A stretch of DNA of 14,294 bases from Spirochaetaceae bacterium (GCA_023265735.1 JAHFSN010000016.1:1-14294); one strand, 5' to 3'. Shown: positions 6,525-13,952, numbered from the stretch's first letter. A program made the numbers and translations. The notes: generated by a model not told the origin, from the sequence alone.

Positions 6525-6819
6525 GCGGGCGGCTTCTGCGTTGGGTATCTCGTAGCGGCTTCGTATCTGCTATTGATTGATCCGTCGTGCGCGACAGTGC
6601 TTGCTGGAGAGCTTCTCTTGGGAGGGGTGGGATTCCTCAGCCTAGAGACGATCGTGCATATCCGATTGAGGCTGTACGCCACCAGAACAATGCCCTCGCT
6701 CCTTCGCTGTGGTACGCAGAAGGGACCCCGGGGACATGTTCACAATTTGTGCCGAGTACTGGGTGCTTCGACCCGATCGTGACAAGTTTTCGGGGATGGT
6801 GTACCATGCCGCCACGAGT
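6525..6819 (+). other. Gap between island and dnaX with an in-frame hydrophobic open segment
   Basis: No intact gene. The frame of the upstream membrane gene stays open after its TGA (6522-6524) up to TGA 6780-6782. It encodes two hydrophobic stretches: FCVGYLVAASYLLLI and VLAGELLLGGVGFLSL. This could be the tail of a damaged membrane protein or chance. No clear promoter for dnaX was found here. The last 40 bases match the left-hand copy of the dnaX start region. Confidence 0.35.
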
Positions 6820-7986
6820 ATGGCCTACGAAGTGACCGCGACGCGCAAGCGTCCCCGCAGTTTTGAAGAGCTCACCGGACAGGAATTTGTCGTCACCACC
6901 CTGAAGAAGTCGCTGGAGTCGGGGCGGATCGCCCAGGCCTTTCTGTTCAGCGGACCCCGGGGCGTGGGCAAGACGTCGATGGCCCGGATTCTGGCCAAGA
7001 GCCTCAACTGCGAGAGCGGCCCCACCGCCGAGCCCTGCGGCACGTGCAGCCACTGCGTCGAGATCGCCCGGGGCGGCAGCCTTGATGTGATCGAGATCGA
7101 CGGCGCATCGAACACCTCGGTCAACGACGTGCGCAACATCAAGGACGAGGTGCTTTTCGCGCCGGCCAACAGCAAGTACAAGGTCTACATCATCGACGAA
7201 GTCCACATGCTCTCGAACAGTGCGTTCAACGCCCTGCTCAAGACCATTGAGGAGCCCCCGCCGTACGTGGTGTTTATCTTTGCCACGACGGAGCTTCACA
7301 AGGTGCCGGCCACCATCAAGAGCCGATGCCAGCAGTACAACTTCAGGCTCATCGGCACCGACGAGATCAAGGAGAAGCTGGTGTCGGCGGCCACCGACCT
7401 CAAGGTGACGGTGGACGACGAAGCCCTCTTCTGGATCGCCAAGGAAGCCACCGGGTCCATGCGCGACGCCTACACGCTCTTCGACCAGATCACCGCCTTC
7501 AGCGACGGACACATCACCCTGGAGAAGATCCGCGAGAAGCTCGGTCTTGTGGGTCTGGATCAAATGAACCAGATCGCCGAATCCTTGACCCTGGGCAAGG
7601 CCAAAGAGGCCCTGGAGGCCACCGAAGCCATCTTGGGCTCCGGAGTTGCCGTCGAGCAGTTCGTGATGGATTTGGCCGACTACTACCGGGCGCTCCTATT
7701 TTTCCTGCAGAAGATCGACCGGGAGTCCCTGCTCGGATTTCATCCGGACCGATTCCCTGAAGCGGTGAAGACCCAGGTGACGGTGCCCCAGGCCGAACGG
7801 GCCCTCGAGAGCCTCTTGGCCCTCTACCGGACCATCCGCTACTCCCTCAGCCAGCGCTACGAGCTGGAACTGATGCTGAGCCGTCTCGCCACCCTTCGCC
7901 ACTACGTGACCCCCGCCGAGCTGGTCCAGAGGCTCGAGACCCTCCAAGCCAGCGCCCCCGCGGGCGAACTCGAAAAAAAAAACTAG
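6820..7986 (+). CDS. dnaX: DNA polymerase III subunit gamma/tau, gamma-length product
   Basis: AAA+ clamp-loader motor that loads the sliding clamp. The 388-aa protein has Walker A GPRGVGKTS (45-53), the four zinc cysteines C64, C73, C76 and C79, Walker B IIDEVH (124-129), sensor 1 ATTE, the arginine-finger motif SRC (168-170) and sensor 2 GSMRDA with R215. The collar domain follows. Start ATG 6820 is chosen because MAYEVTATRKRP aligns with DnaX starts. ATG 6796 and an open extension to 6709 are in frame but not family-like. No clear ribosome site is visible. The frame ends at TAG just after a run of ten A, which should allow a longer product. Next come ybaB and recR, the classic order. The sequence style resembles spirochaetal DnaX (inference). 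Confidence 0.96.
   Translation: MAYEVTATRKRPRSFEELTGQEFVVTTLKKSLESGRIAQAFLFSGPRGVGKTSMARILAKSLNCESGPTAEPCGTCSHCVEIARGGSLDVIEIDGASNTSVNDVRNIKDEVLFAPANSKYKVYIIDEVHMLSNSAFNALLKTIEEPPPYVVFIFATTELHKVPATIKSRCQQYNFRLIGTDEIKEKLVSAATDLKVTVDDEALFWIAKEATGSMRDAYTLFDQITAFSDGHITLEKIREKLGLVGLDQMNQIAESLTLGKAKEALEATEAILGSGVAVEQFVMDLADYYRALLFFLQKIDRESLLGFHPDRFPEAVKTQVTVPQAERALESLLALYRTIRYSLSQRYELELMLSRLATLRHYVTPAELVQRLETLQASAPAGELEKKN
7973..7982 (+). promoter_or_regulatory. A10 slippage / frameshift site in dnaX
   Basis: Ten consecutive A residues give GAA AAA AAA AAC TAG in the main frame. One extra A by transcriptional slippage, or a -1 ribosomal shift, bypasses the TAG and continues for 67 codons. Homopolymer slippage of this kind makes gamma and tau in Thermus thermophilus dnaX (A9). 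A sequencing length error in the homopolymer is the main alternative. Confidence 0.75.
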
Positions 7987-8186
7987 TCGAAGCCCCGGCC
8001 AAGCCGGCGTCGCCCATCTTGGCCGTCCTCGACCGCATGATGGCGGCTCCCACAGCCGAGGCGTCACCGCAAGAGGCGCCCACCAAGGTTCCCGACCCGC
8101 GACCCCGAAGTTCCGTTCCGCCGGATGGCCTCGACGAGACCGCCGAGCTGTTCCGCAAGGTCTTTAAAGGAGAAATCATCCCATGA
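7983..8186 (+). other. dnaX: dnaX alternative-frame extension (tau-like C-terminus)
   Basis: After the A10 run the -1 frame reads LVEAPAKPASPILAVLDRMM, a Pro/Ala-rich linker, then LDETAELFRKVFKGEIIP and TGA at 8184-8186. The total slipped product is about 455 aa. The end resembles the helical C-terminal tail of many DnaX proteins (hydrophobic helix, F-x-G-E-h-h). The frame ends exactly in an ATGA overlap with the ybaB start, as expected for a real coupled gene end. This argues that the extension is translated and that the A10 run is functional or miscounted. Confidence 0.72.
7996..8025 (+). promoter_or_regulatory. Hairpin downstream of the dnaX A10 site
   Basis: CGGCCAAG (7996-8003) pairs perfectly with CTTGGCCG (8018-8025) around a 14-nt loop, starting 13 bases after the A run. 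A competing 5-bp CCGGC/GCCGG hairpin (7995-8007) overlaps it. The position suits a stimulator of frameshifting or slippage. High GC content makes chance stems common. Confidence 0.4.
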
Positions 8187-8497
8187 ACCCTCTGGAAATG
8201 ATGCAGAACCTGCAACGGATGCAGGAGACCATGCAACAGTTGCAGGAAAAGATGAAGTTGGTTTCTGCTACAGGTTCGGCCGGCGGCGACCTGGTTCGGG
8301 TCACCGTGAATGGCCAGATGGAAGTCCTTCAGGTGGCCCTGGCTCCCGAGTGTGTGGACCCCAGGGACATCGCCATGCTCGCCGACCTCATCCGTTTGGC
8401 CACCAACGACGCCCTCACGAAGGTGAAGGAAAGGATGAAGGACGAACTGGGACCCCTGGGTCAGGGGTTGGGTCTGCCGGGATTCCCGGGAGTCTAG
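8183..8497 (+). CDS. ybaB: YbaB/EbfC family nucleoid-associated protein
   Basis: Small DNA-binding dimer of 104 aa associated with the nucleoid. It starts MNPLEMMQNLQRMQETMQQLQEK, the long N-terminal helix rich in M and Q that is typical of the family. The core beta sheet follows (GDLVRVTVNGQMEVLQVAL, with the conserved G-x-V-x-V-x-x-N-G pattern), then DLIRLATNDALTKVKE, and a flexible Gly-rich tail. The length is normal. Ribosome site AAAGGAG (8166-8172) lies ten bases ahead. The ATG overlaps the stop of the long dnaX frame (ATGA), and recR starts one base after its stop, so all three are coupled. Confidence 0.95.
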   Translation: MNPLEMMQNLQRMQETMQQLQEKMKLVSATGSAGGDLVRVTVNGQMEVLQVALAPECVDPRDIAMLADLIRLATNDALTKVKERMKDELGPLGQGLGLPGFPGV

Positions 8498-8498
8498 G

Positions 8499-9089
8499 AT
8501 GGGACCCCTCGATTCGCTGATCGCCAACCTGTCCCGCCTGCCCGGGTTGGGAAAGAAGAGTGCGGTTCGCATGGCCTTTCACCTGCTCAAGGCCGACTCG
8601 GCGTACCTGACCGAACTCGGGCGGCAGATCGCCACGTTGAAGGACCATATTGTCCGGTGTTCGGTCTGCGGCAACTACACCGAAATCGACCCTTGCGAGA
8701 TCTGCAGCGATGTCCGTCGGGACCAGACCCTGCTCTGCGTCGTTGAACAGGTGCAGGACCTGATGAACCTCGAAGCCACCGCCGAGTACCGGGGGCTCTA
8801 CCACGTGCTGCACGGCGTAATCGCGCCCCTCGACGGAGTGGGCCCTGCCGAGCTGGGTCTCGGCCGACTCGAGCGCCGACTCTCCGACGGAAGCGTCCGT
8901 GAAGTGATTTTGGCCACCAACCCTACCCTCGAAGGCGACACCACCGTCCTCTACATTCACCGGTTGCTCGGGGCCAAGGGCATCAAGATCACCCGGCTGG
9001 CCTCGGGCCTGCCCGTGGGCGGTGATCTGGAATACGCGGACCGGCTCACCATTGCCCGGGCGCTCAAGGCCAGGGCGGGAATCGAGTAG
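8499..9089 (+). CDS. recR: Recombination mediator protein RecR
   Basis: Works with RecO (and RecF) to load RecA on SSB-coated DNA at gaps. The 196 aa match the normal length. The N-terminal helix-hairpin-helix is LSRLPGLGKKSAVRMAFHLL. The C4 zinc finger is CSVCGNYTEIDPCEIC, and the Toprim domain begins LLCVVEQVQDLMNLE. The C-terminal Walker-like region includes LATNPTLEGDTT and RLASGLPVGGDLEYAD, a RecR signature. Start ATG 8499 has GGGAG (8488-8492) six bases ahead and lies one base after ybaB. It closes the dnaX-ybaB-recR unit. Confidence 0.97.
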   Translation: MGPLDSLIANLSRLPGLGKKSAVRMAFHLLKADSAYLTELGRQIATLKDHIVRCSVCGNYTEIDPCEICSDVRRDQTLLCVVEQVQDLMNLEATAEYRGLYHVLHGVIAPLDGVGPAELGLGRLERRLSDGSVREVILATNPTLEGDTTVLYIHRLLGAKGIKITRLASGLPVGGDLEYADRLTIARALKARAGIE

Positions 9090-9118
9090 TCCGGTTCCTT
9101 TGGGATTCCACTTTTCCC

Positions 9119-9146
9119 TTTACAAACCTCCGACTGCCGTTATACT
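9119..9146 (+). promoter_or_regulatory. Sigma70-like promoter of the sugar-nucleotide operon
   Basis: -35 TTTACA (9119-9124), a 16-nt spacer and -10 TATACT (9141-9146). Each box differs from consensus at one position. The predicted start is near 9153, about 115 bases before the regulator gene. It lies in the 179-base gap after recR, where the change of function occurs. Confidence 0.7.
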
Positions 9147-9161
9147 GTTCAACGATTGAAC
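9147..9161. promoter_or_regulatory. Palindromic operator candidate at the transcription start
   Basis: GTTCAACGATTGAAC is a perfect inverted repeat (6-bp arms, 3-bp centre) that directly abuts the -10 box and covers the expected start site. A repressor bound here would block transcription. The winged-helix protein encoded next is the obvious candidate for autoregulation (inference). Confidence 0.5.
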
Positions 9162-9168
9162 AAAGAAA

Positions 9169-9226
9169 CCCGGAGACCCATGGGTCTAGCGGACCAGCCT
9201 GTTTCGGCGGCGGCTCGCTCTCCGGG
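9169..9226 (+). other. Structured 5' leader of the sugar operon
   Basis: CCCGGAGA (9169-9176) pairs perfectly with TCTCCGGG (9219-9226), closing a 42-nt interior that includes a small hairpin (GGTC...GACC, about 9183-9195). The leader is unusually long for an operon that otherwise has almost no spacing. No known riboswitch class is recognised. Confidence 0.35.
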
Positions 9227-9268
9227 GGCCGATCTTTTCAAAAGTATCCCTCACGGGAAGGCTGAGTT

Positions 9269-9790
9269 ATGCCCCAATCCCCGAACGACAAAGAAATCTT
9301 CCTCCTCGAAGTCCTCAAGAATCGCCCCGACGCTGGACAGCGCGACATGGCCGAGGCCATCGGTTTGTCCCTCGGCATGACGAATCTGCTGCTGAAGGAT
9401 CTGTCGGCCCGGGGCTGGATGCTCATGCGCAAGCTGAACCCGCGGAAGGTTCAGTACGTGCTTACCCCCGAGGGAATCAAGGAGCTGTCGCGACGGAGCT
9501 ACCGGTTCGTGAAGAAGACGATTCGGAACGTGGCGGACTGCCGGGCCCAGCTCGAAGCCCTCGTTCTTGAGGCCAAGACCCAAGGCGCAAAGGGTCTTGT
9601 TCTGGTCGGATCGAGTGAGCTCGACTTTGTCCTCGACTACTTGTGCCACCAGCATGGCCTTCAGTTTCGGGTGTCTCCGCCGGGGAATCATCTCGAAGGC
9701 TGGTTTCATTTGCACGGTGAGAACGAGCCTACCCTGAGCCCTAACGTGCTCGAGTATATGGATAGCACCCTCGTCGAGGTCGGGACGTGA
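9269..9790 (+). CDS. Winged-helix transcriptional regulator
   Basis: Protein of 173 aa. The N-terminal half is a MarR-like winged helix: helices FLLEVLKNRP and QRDMAEAIGLSLGMTNLLLKDLSARGWM, then the wing KLNPRKVQYVLTPEGIKEL. The C-terminal half (KGLVLVGSSELDFVLDYLCHQHGLQFRV) resembles a small alpha/beta domain and may sense a ligand. Proteins of this layout often head polysaccharide gene clusters. ATG 9269 follows GGGAAGG (9255-9261). Its TGA overlaps the GTG of rmlB (GTGA), so it is cotranscribed with the genes it may control. The target site is probably the palindrome at the promoter. Confidence 0.8.
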   Translation: MPQSPNDKEIFLLEVLKNRPDAGQRDMAEAIGLSLGMTNLLLKDLSARGWMLMRKLNPRKVQYVLTPEGIKELSRRSYRFVKKTIRNVADCRAQLEALVLEAKTQGAKGLVLVGSSELDFVLDYLCHQHGLQFRVSPPGNHLEGWFHLHGENEPTLSPNVLEYMDSTLVEVGT

Positions 9791-10896
9791 CGACAGAGGT
9801 ACAACGAAAAGTTGAGGGGACCGGACGGACCCTCCGCAACGTTCTGGTGACCGGCGGAGCCGGGTTCATTGGCGGCAACTTCATTCGATACCTGCTTGCC
9901 CAGCCCGACTTCGGTGGCCGGATTATCAACTACGACAAGCTGACCTACGCCGGGAACCTGCAGAGTCTCGAAGACGTGAAGGCCGCCCACGGATCGGGAC
10001 CCCGGCCGCGCTACGCCTTTGAGCGCGGGGACATCGCGGATGGGGCCCGGGCTCGCGAGGTCTTGCGGACCTACGCCATCGACACCGTGGTCCATTTTGC
10101 CGCCGAGAGCCACGTGGACCGATCCATTTCGGGCCCGGCCGAGTTCATTCAGACCAATGTGGTCGGGACCTTCACCCTGCTGGAGGCCGTCAGGGAGTTT
10201 TGGGGAACCGGGGGGGCTTCCGGCGGCGTGGTCTTTCACCACGTGTCCACCGACGAGGTCTTCGGTTCGCTGGGCCCCCGAGGAGCCTTCACGGAAACGA
10301 CAGCCTACGATCCCCGGAGTCCCTACTCGGCGTCGAAGGCCGCCAGCGACCACCTGGTCCGGGCCTACCACCATACTTACGGTCTGCCCGTCACCATGTC
10401 GAACTGCAGCAACAACTACGGGCCCTACCACTTTCCCGAAAAGCTCATTCCTCTGATGATTGCCCGGGCCCTGGCCGGAGAGTCGCTGCCGGTGTATGGC
10501 GACGGCAAGAATGTGCGGGATTGGCTGTACGTGGAGGACCACGCCTCGGCCATTTGGACCATCCTGCGCCGGGGACGGACGGGCGAATCGTACAATGTAG
10601 GCGGTGCCAACGAATGGGAGAACCTTCGGCTGGTCCACACCGTTTGCGAGCTCCTGGCCGAGATGACGAACCGGCCGAAGGACCATTACAAGAAGCAGAT
10701 TGCCTTTGTGGCAGACCGGCCGGGCCATGACCGCAGGTACGCCATCGATGGAACGAAGCTGAGGACCGAACTGGCATGGGCCCCCGGGGTGACCTTTGAC
10801 GAGGGGCTTCGGCGGACGGTCCGTTGGTATCTCGAACATCAGCCGTGGGTCGAAGCGGTGACCAGCGGTACCTATACGAAGGAGACTTGTCAGTGA
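9787..10896 (+). CDS. rmlB: dTDP-glucose 4,6-dehydratase
   Basis: Extended SDR that converts dTDP-glucose to dTDP-4-keto-6-deoxyglucose in the cytoplasm, the branch point for dTDP-rhamnose and related sugars. The 369-aa protein has the NAD loop TGGAGFIGGNF (22-32), the catalytic STDEVFG (T155, D156, E157) and YSASK (Y180, K184). Also present are HVDRSI, NCSNNYGP and the substrate-binding RDWLYVEDH. A 16-residue polar extension precedes the Rossmann fold. The start GTG 9787 overlaps the previous stop. rmlA, rmlC and rmlD are not in this window, so the final dTDP-sugar cannot be named. The motifs separate it from UDP-glucose 4-epimerase. Confidence 0.93.
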   Translation: MTTEVQRKVEGTGRTLRNVLVTGGAGFIGGNFIRYLLAQPDFGGRIINYDKLTYAGNLQSLEDVKAAHGSGPRPRYAFERGDIADGARAREVLRTYAIDTVVHFAAESHVDRSISGPAEFIQTNVVGTFTLLEAVREFWGTGGASGGVVFHHVSTDEVFGSLGPRGAFTETTAYDPRSPYSASKAASDHLVRAYHHTYGLPVTMSNCSNNYGPYHFPEKLIPLMIARALAGESLPVYGDGKNVRDWLYVEDHASAIWTILRRGRTGESYNVGGANEWENLRLVHTVCELLAEMTNRPKDHYKKQIAFVADRPGHDRRYAIDGTKLRTELAWAPGVTFDEGLRRTVRWYLEHQPWVEAVTSGTYTKETCQ

Positions 10897-12008
10897 GTAA
10901 AGTCGCGTTCATTACGGGAATTACCGGTCAGGATGGGGCCTATCTGGCCGAGTTCCTGCTGAAGAAGGGGTACGAAGTCCACGGCTTGAAGCGCCGGACC
11001 AGTCTGTTCAACACAGATCGAATTGACCACCTCTACCAAGATCCCCACGACAAGGCCGTGAAGTTCAAGCTCCACTACGGCGATCTCACCGACAGCACGA
11101 ACCTGATTCGGCTGATCCAAGAGATTCAGCCCGACGAGATCTACAACCTGGCCGCCATGAGCCATGTGGCCGTCAGTTTTGAAACCCCCGAGTACACCGC
11201 CAACGCCGACGGAATCGGAACCCTCCGCATCCTCGAAGCCATCCGGCTTCTGGGGCTGGAGAAGAAGACGAGAGTCTACCAGGCCAGCACCAGCGAGCTC
11301 TACGGCAAGGTGCAGGAGATTCCCCAGACCGAAAAGACTCCCTTCTACCCCCGGAGCCCCTACGCCGTGGCCAAGATGTACGCGTACTGGATCACGGTGA
11401 ACTACCGGGAGGCCTACAATCTATTTGCCTGCAACGGCATCCTCTTTAACCACGAGAGTCCCATCCGCGGTGAGACCTTCGTCACCCGGAAGATTACCCG
11501 GGCTGCTTCGAAGATCGCCCTGGGCTTGCAGGACAAGGTGTACCTGGGGAACCTGAGCAGCAAACGGGACTGGGGCCACGCCAAGGACTACGTGCGGATG
11601 ATGTGGATGATTCTCCAGGCCGACCAGCCGGAGGACTGGGTCATCGCCACCGGCGTGACCACCGAAGTGCGCGACTTTGTGAAGATGGCCTTCGCCGAAG
11701 CGGGGATCACGGTAGAATTCCGGGGCCAAGGTGTCGACGAGAAAGGCTACGTGGTGAAGTGCACGAACCCGCTGTATCAGGTGCCCGAAGGCAAAGAAGT
11801 GGTGGCGGTGGACCCGCGGTACTTTCGTCCCACTGAGGTCGACCTGCTCATTGGTGACCCGACGAAGGCCAGGACCAAGCTCGGGTGGGTGCCCGAGCAC
11901 GACCTGAAGAGTCTGGTGGCCGACATGATGGCCGGCGACTTGAAGTTGATGACCCGGGACCGGTATCTGAAAGAGGGCGGGTACAGGGTGAACAACTACT
12001 TTGAGTAA
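10893..12008 (+). CDS. gmd: GDP-mannose 4,6-dehydratase
   Basis: Converts GDP-D-mannose to GDP-4-keto-6-deoxymannose using NADP. The 371 aa begin VSKVAFITGITGQDGAYLAE with the diagnostic GITGQDG (9-15). Further landmarks are RRTSLFNTDRIDHL, NLAAMSHVAVSFETPEYTA, the catalytic STSELYG (T133, E135), YAVAK (Y157, K161), and NHESPIRGETFVTRKI. RPTEVDLLIGDPTKARTKLGW is the typical C-terminal block. An open frame runs upstream to 10824, but GTG 10893 is chosen because homology begins there, GAAGGAG lies about eight bases ahead, and GTGA overlaps the rmlB stop. The product feeds the next gene. Confidence 0.97.
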   Translation: MSKVAFITGITGQDGAYLAEFLLKKGYEVHGLKRRTSLFNTDRIDHLYQDPHDKAVKFKLHYGDLTDSTNLIRLIQEIQPDEIYNLAAMSHVAVSFETPEYTANADGIGTLRILEAIRLLGLEKKTRVYQASTSELYGKVQEIPQTEKTPFYPRSPYAVAKMYAYWITVNYREAYNLFACNGILFNHESPIRGETFVTRKITRAASKIALGLQDKVYLGNLSSKRDWGHAKDYVRMMWMILQADQPEDWVIATGVTTEVRDFVKMAFAEAGITVEFRGQGVDEKGYVVKCTNPLYQVPEGKEVVAVDPRYFRPTEVDLLIGDPTKARTKLGWVPEHDLKSLVADMMAGDLKLMTRDRYLKEGGYRVNNYFE

Positions 12009-12009
12009 C

Positions 12010-12945
12010 ATGAAGAAGAATTCGAAGATCTACTTGGCCGGACACCGGGGATTGGTGGGGTCGGCGATTGGCCGTCGACTGGCGTTGGGGGGGTATCCCA
12101 ACGTGGTGACCCGGACCCATGCCGAGCTCGACCTGACCCGGCAGGCGGACGTCGAGGCCTTCTTTGAGGCCGAGCGGCCCGAGTTTGTCATCCTGGCTGC
12201 GGCCAAAGTGGGCGGGATTGGGGCCAACTCCACGTACCCCGCCGACTTTCTCTACGAGAACTTAGCCATTGCCCAGAATGTCATCCACGCGGCCTACCGG
12301 ACCAAGGTGGCCAAGCTGATCAATTTGGGGTCGAGCTGCATCTACCCCAAGATGGCGCCCCAGCCCATGAAGGAAGACGCCCTGCTGACCGGGCCCCTCG
12401 AGGTGACCAACGAGGCCTACGCGGTGGCGAAGATCGCCGCCATCCGGTTGTGCAAGCACTTCAACGATCAGTACGGCACCAACTTCCTGAGCGCCATGCC
12501 TACCAACATGTACGGGCCCGGGGACAACTACGATTTGAGCAACAGCCACGTGCTCCCCGCCATGATCCGCAAGTTCCACGAAGCCAATGTGAAGGGCGGC
12601 CCCGTGGTCCTTTGGGGTGACGGGAGCCCCTTCCGGGAGTTTCTGTACAGCGATGACCTGGCCGACGCCGTCGTCTATTTGCTGGAGCACAAGGACTACG
12701 CCGACGTCGGTGAGTTCATCAACGTGGGTTCCGGGGTCGAGCTGACCATCCGGCACTTGGCGGAGACTATTGGCCATATTGTGGGTTACCAGGGCGAGGT
12801 GAAGTGGGACTCGACCAAGCCCAATGGAACGCCCCGAAAGCTCATGGATTCCGGTCGCCTCTTCGGTCTGGGTTGGAAGCCCAAGGTGGGGCTGGAAGAC
12901 GGAATTCGCATGGCGTACCAGGACTTTCTGTCGAGACAGGCATGA
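12010..12945 (+). CDS. fcl: GDP-L-fucose synthase
   Basis: Epimerase-reductase that turns the Gmd product into GDP-L-fucose with NADPH. The 311-aa protein shows GHRGLVGSAI (11-20), LAAAKVGGI, NLGSSCIYP (105-113), EAYAVAKIA with catalytic Y137 and K141, NMYGPGDNYD, and the RHSH-type NSHVLPAMI region. GDGSPFREFLYSDDLADA is the family's sugar-binding signature. Start ATG 12010 lies one base after the gmd stop. TTG 12001 overlapping gmd would add only three residues. Its TGA overlaps the manC ATG (ATGA). Together with gmd and manC it gives a route from mannose-1-phosphate to GDP-fucose. Confidence 0.96.
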   Translation: MKKNSKIYLAGHRGLVGSAIGRRLALGGYPNVVTRTHAELDLTRQADVEAFFEAERPEFVILAAAKVGGIGANSTYPADFLYENLAIAQNVIHAAYRTKVAKLINLGSSCIYPKMAPQPMKEDALLTGPLEVTNEAYAVAKIAAIRLCKHFNDQYGTNFLSAMPTNMYGPGDNYDLSNSHVLPAMIRKFHEANVKGGPVVLWGDGSPFREFLYSDDLADAVVYLLEHKDYADVGEFINVGSGVELTIRHLAETIGHIVGYQGEVKWDSTKPNGTPRKLMDSGRLFGLGWKPKVGLEDGIRMAYQDFLSRQA

Positions 12946-13952
12946 CCAACCTGATCCTTTGTGGTGGCGCCGGGACCCGGCTCTGGCCCCTGAGCCGGAA
13001 TCGGATGCCGAAACAGTTCTACCCGTTGTTCGAGGGTCGGACCCTGTTCGAAGAGACGGTGCTGCGGAACAAGGGGTTGGTCGACCAGTTCTGGGTGGCC
13101 AGCAACGAGGTTCAGATGGAGCTGGCCCGGGACCAGTTGGCGCGGTGCGGCGTCGACCGTTTTGGTTGCCTGGTGGAGCCCGTGGGTCGGAACACCGCGC
13201 CGGCCATTGCCTTGGTCTGCCAAGGACTGCCTGCCGATGAGGTCGTATTCGTTACCCCCTCGGACCACCTGATGACTAAGCCCCTGGAGTACGGGCGGGC
13301 CGTGAGGCGGGCCGTGGAGCTGGCGTCTGCGGGGAACCTGGTCACCTTTGGAATCCGACCCGCGTACCCAGAAACCGGGTACGGCTATATGGAAGCCGAG
13401 GGTGAAACTGTCCTGAGCTTCCGGGAGAAGCCCGACGAGGCCACCGCCGAAGCCTACGTGGCTTCGGGTCGGCACTACTGGAACAGCGGGATGTTTGTGT
13501 TTCAGGCTGGAGTCTTCCTCGACGAACTGAAGCGGTACTCACCCGAGGTGCTCACGGCTTGTCAGAAGGTGAAGGGAGATCCCTCCCGGGAACAGATGGA
13601 AGCCATTCCCTCGATCAGTATCGACTATGCCGTCATGGAAAAGTCGAAGCGGGTCAGGATGGTGGCCTGCGATCCGGGGTGGAGCGACCTGGGCAGCTTC
13701 GATGCCCTGTTCGACGAGGTCACTCCGATGGTTGGGGGAAACTCGGTCCTCGGGGGGCAGTCGCCCATTTTTGTGGACTCGCGGCGCAACCTGGTCGTCG
13801 GGTCGAACCGCAAGGTGGCCCTCGTGGATGTGGAAGATTTGATCGTGATCGACACGGCCGACGCCTTGCTCATCCTCAAACGGGGAAGCAGCCAAAAGGT
13901 GAAAGACGTGGTGGGCGAGCTGAAGAAAGAGCAGTCGACGCTCTTGGAATGA
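12942..13952 (+). CDS. manC: Mannose-1-phosphate guanylyltransferase
   Basis: Makes GDP-mannose from mannose-1-phosphate and GTP, the substrate of Gmd. The 336-aa protein starts MTNLILCGGAGTRLWPLSR, with the pyrophosphorylase signature GGAGTRLWP (8-16) and MPKQF. Later come VTPSDHLM, SFREKPDEATAEAY, YWNSGMFVF, SIDYAVMEKS and GWSDLGSFDAL, all guanylyltransferase landmarks. It is the short form with no fused phosphomannose isomerase domain. An open frame extends upstream into fcl to 12804, but ATG 12942 sits in an ATGA overlap with the fcl stop and starts the homology. The phosphomannomutase gene (manB) is not in the window. Confidence 0.95.
   Translation: MTNLILCGGAGTRLWPLSRNRMPKQFYPLFEGRTLFEETVLRNKGLVDQFWVASNEVQMELARDQLARCGVDRFGCLVEPVGRNTAPAIALVCQGLPADEVVFVTPSDHLMTKPLEYGRAVRRAVELASAGNLVTFGIRPAYPETGYGYMEAEGETVLSFREKPDEATAEAYVASGRHYWNSGMFVFQAGVFLDELKRYSPEVLTACQKVKGDPSREQMEAIPSISIDYAVMEKSKRVRMVACDPGWSDLGSFDALFDEVTPMVGGNSVLGGQSPIFVDSRRNLVVGSNRKVALVDVEDLIVIDTADALLILKRGSSQKVKDVVGELKKEQSTLLE

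Noticed and set aside
6709..6819. N-terminal extension of dnaX from an upstream start
   Set aside because: The added residues do not resemble DnaX. Family similarity begins at the ATG at 6820.
6637..7563. 308-codon open frame on the minus strand opposite dnaX
   Set aside because: It mirrors the strongly supported dnaX gene. Long antisense frames are expected in GC-rich genes, and its His/Gly/Val-rich composition is not protein-like.
9078..9109. Possible terminator GGAATC...GATTCC after recR
   Set aside because: The stem has only six pairs and a 20-base loop, it begins inside recR, and the following T-rich stretch is interrupted by C.
9706..10839. 377-codon open frame on the minus strand opposite rmlB
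   Set aside because: It is a composition shadow of the well-supported rmlB and regulator genes, with no recognisable domain.
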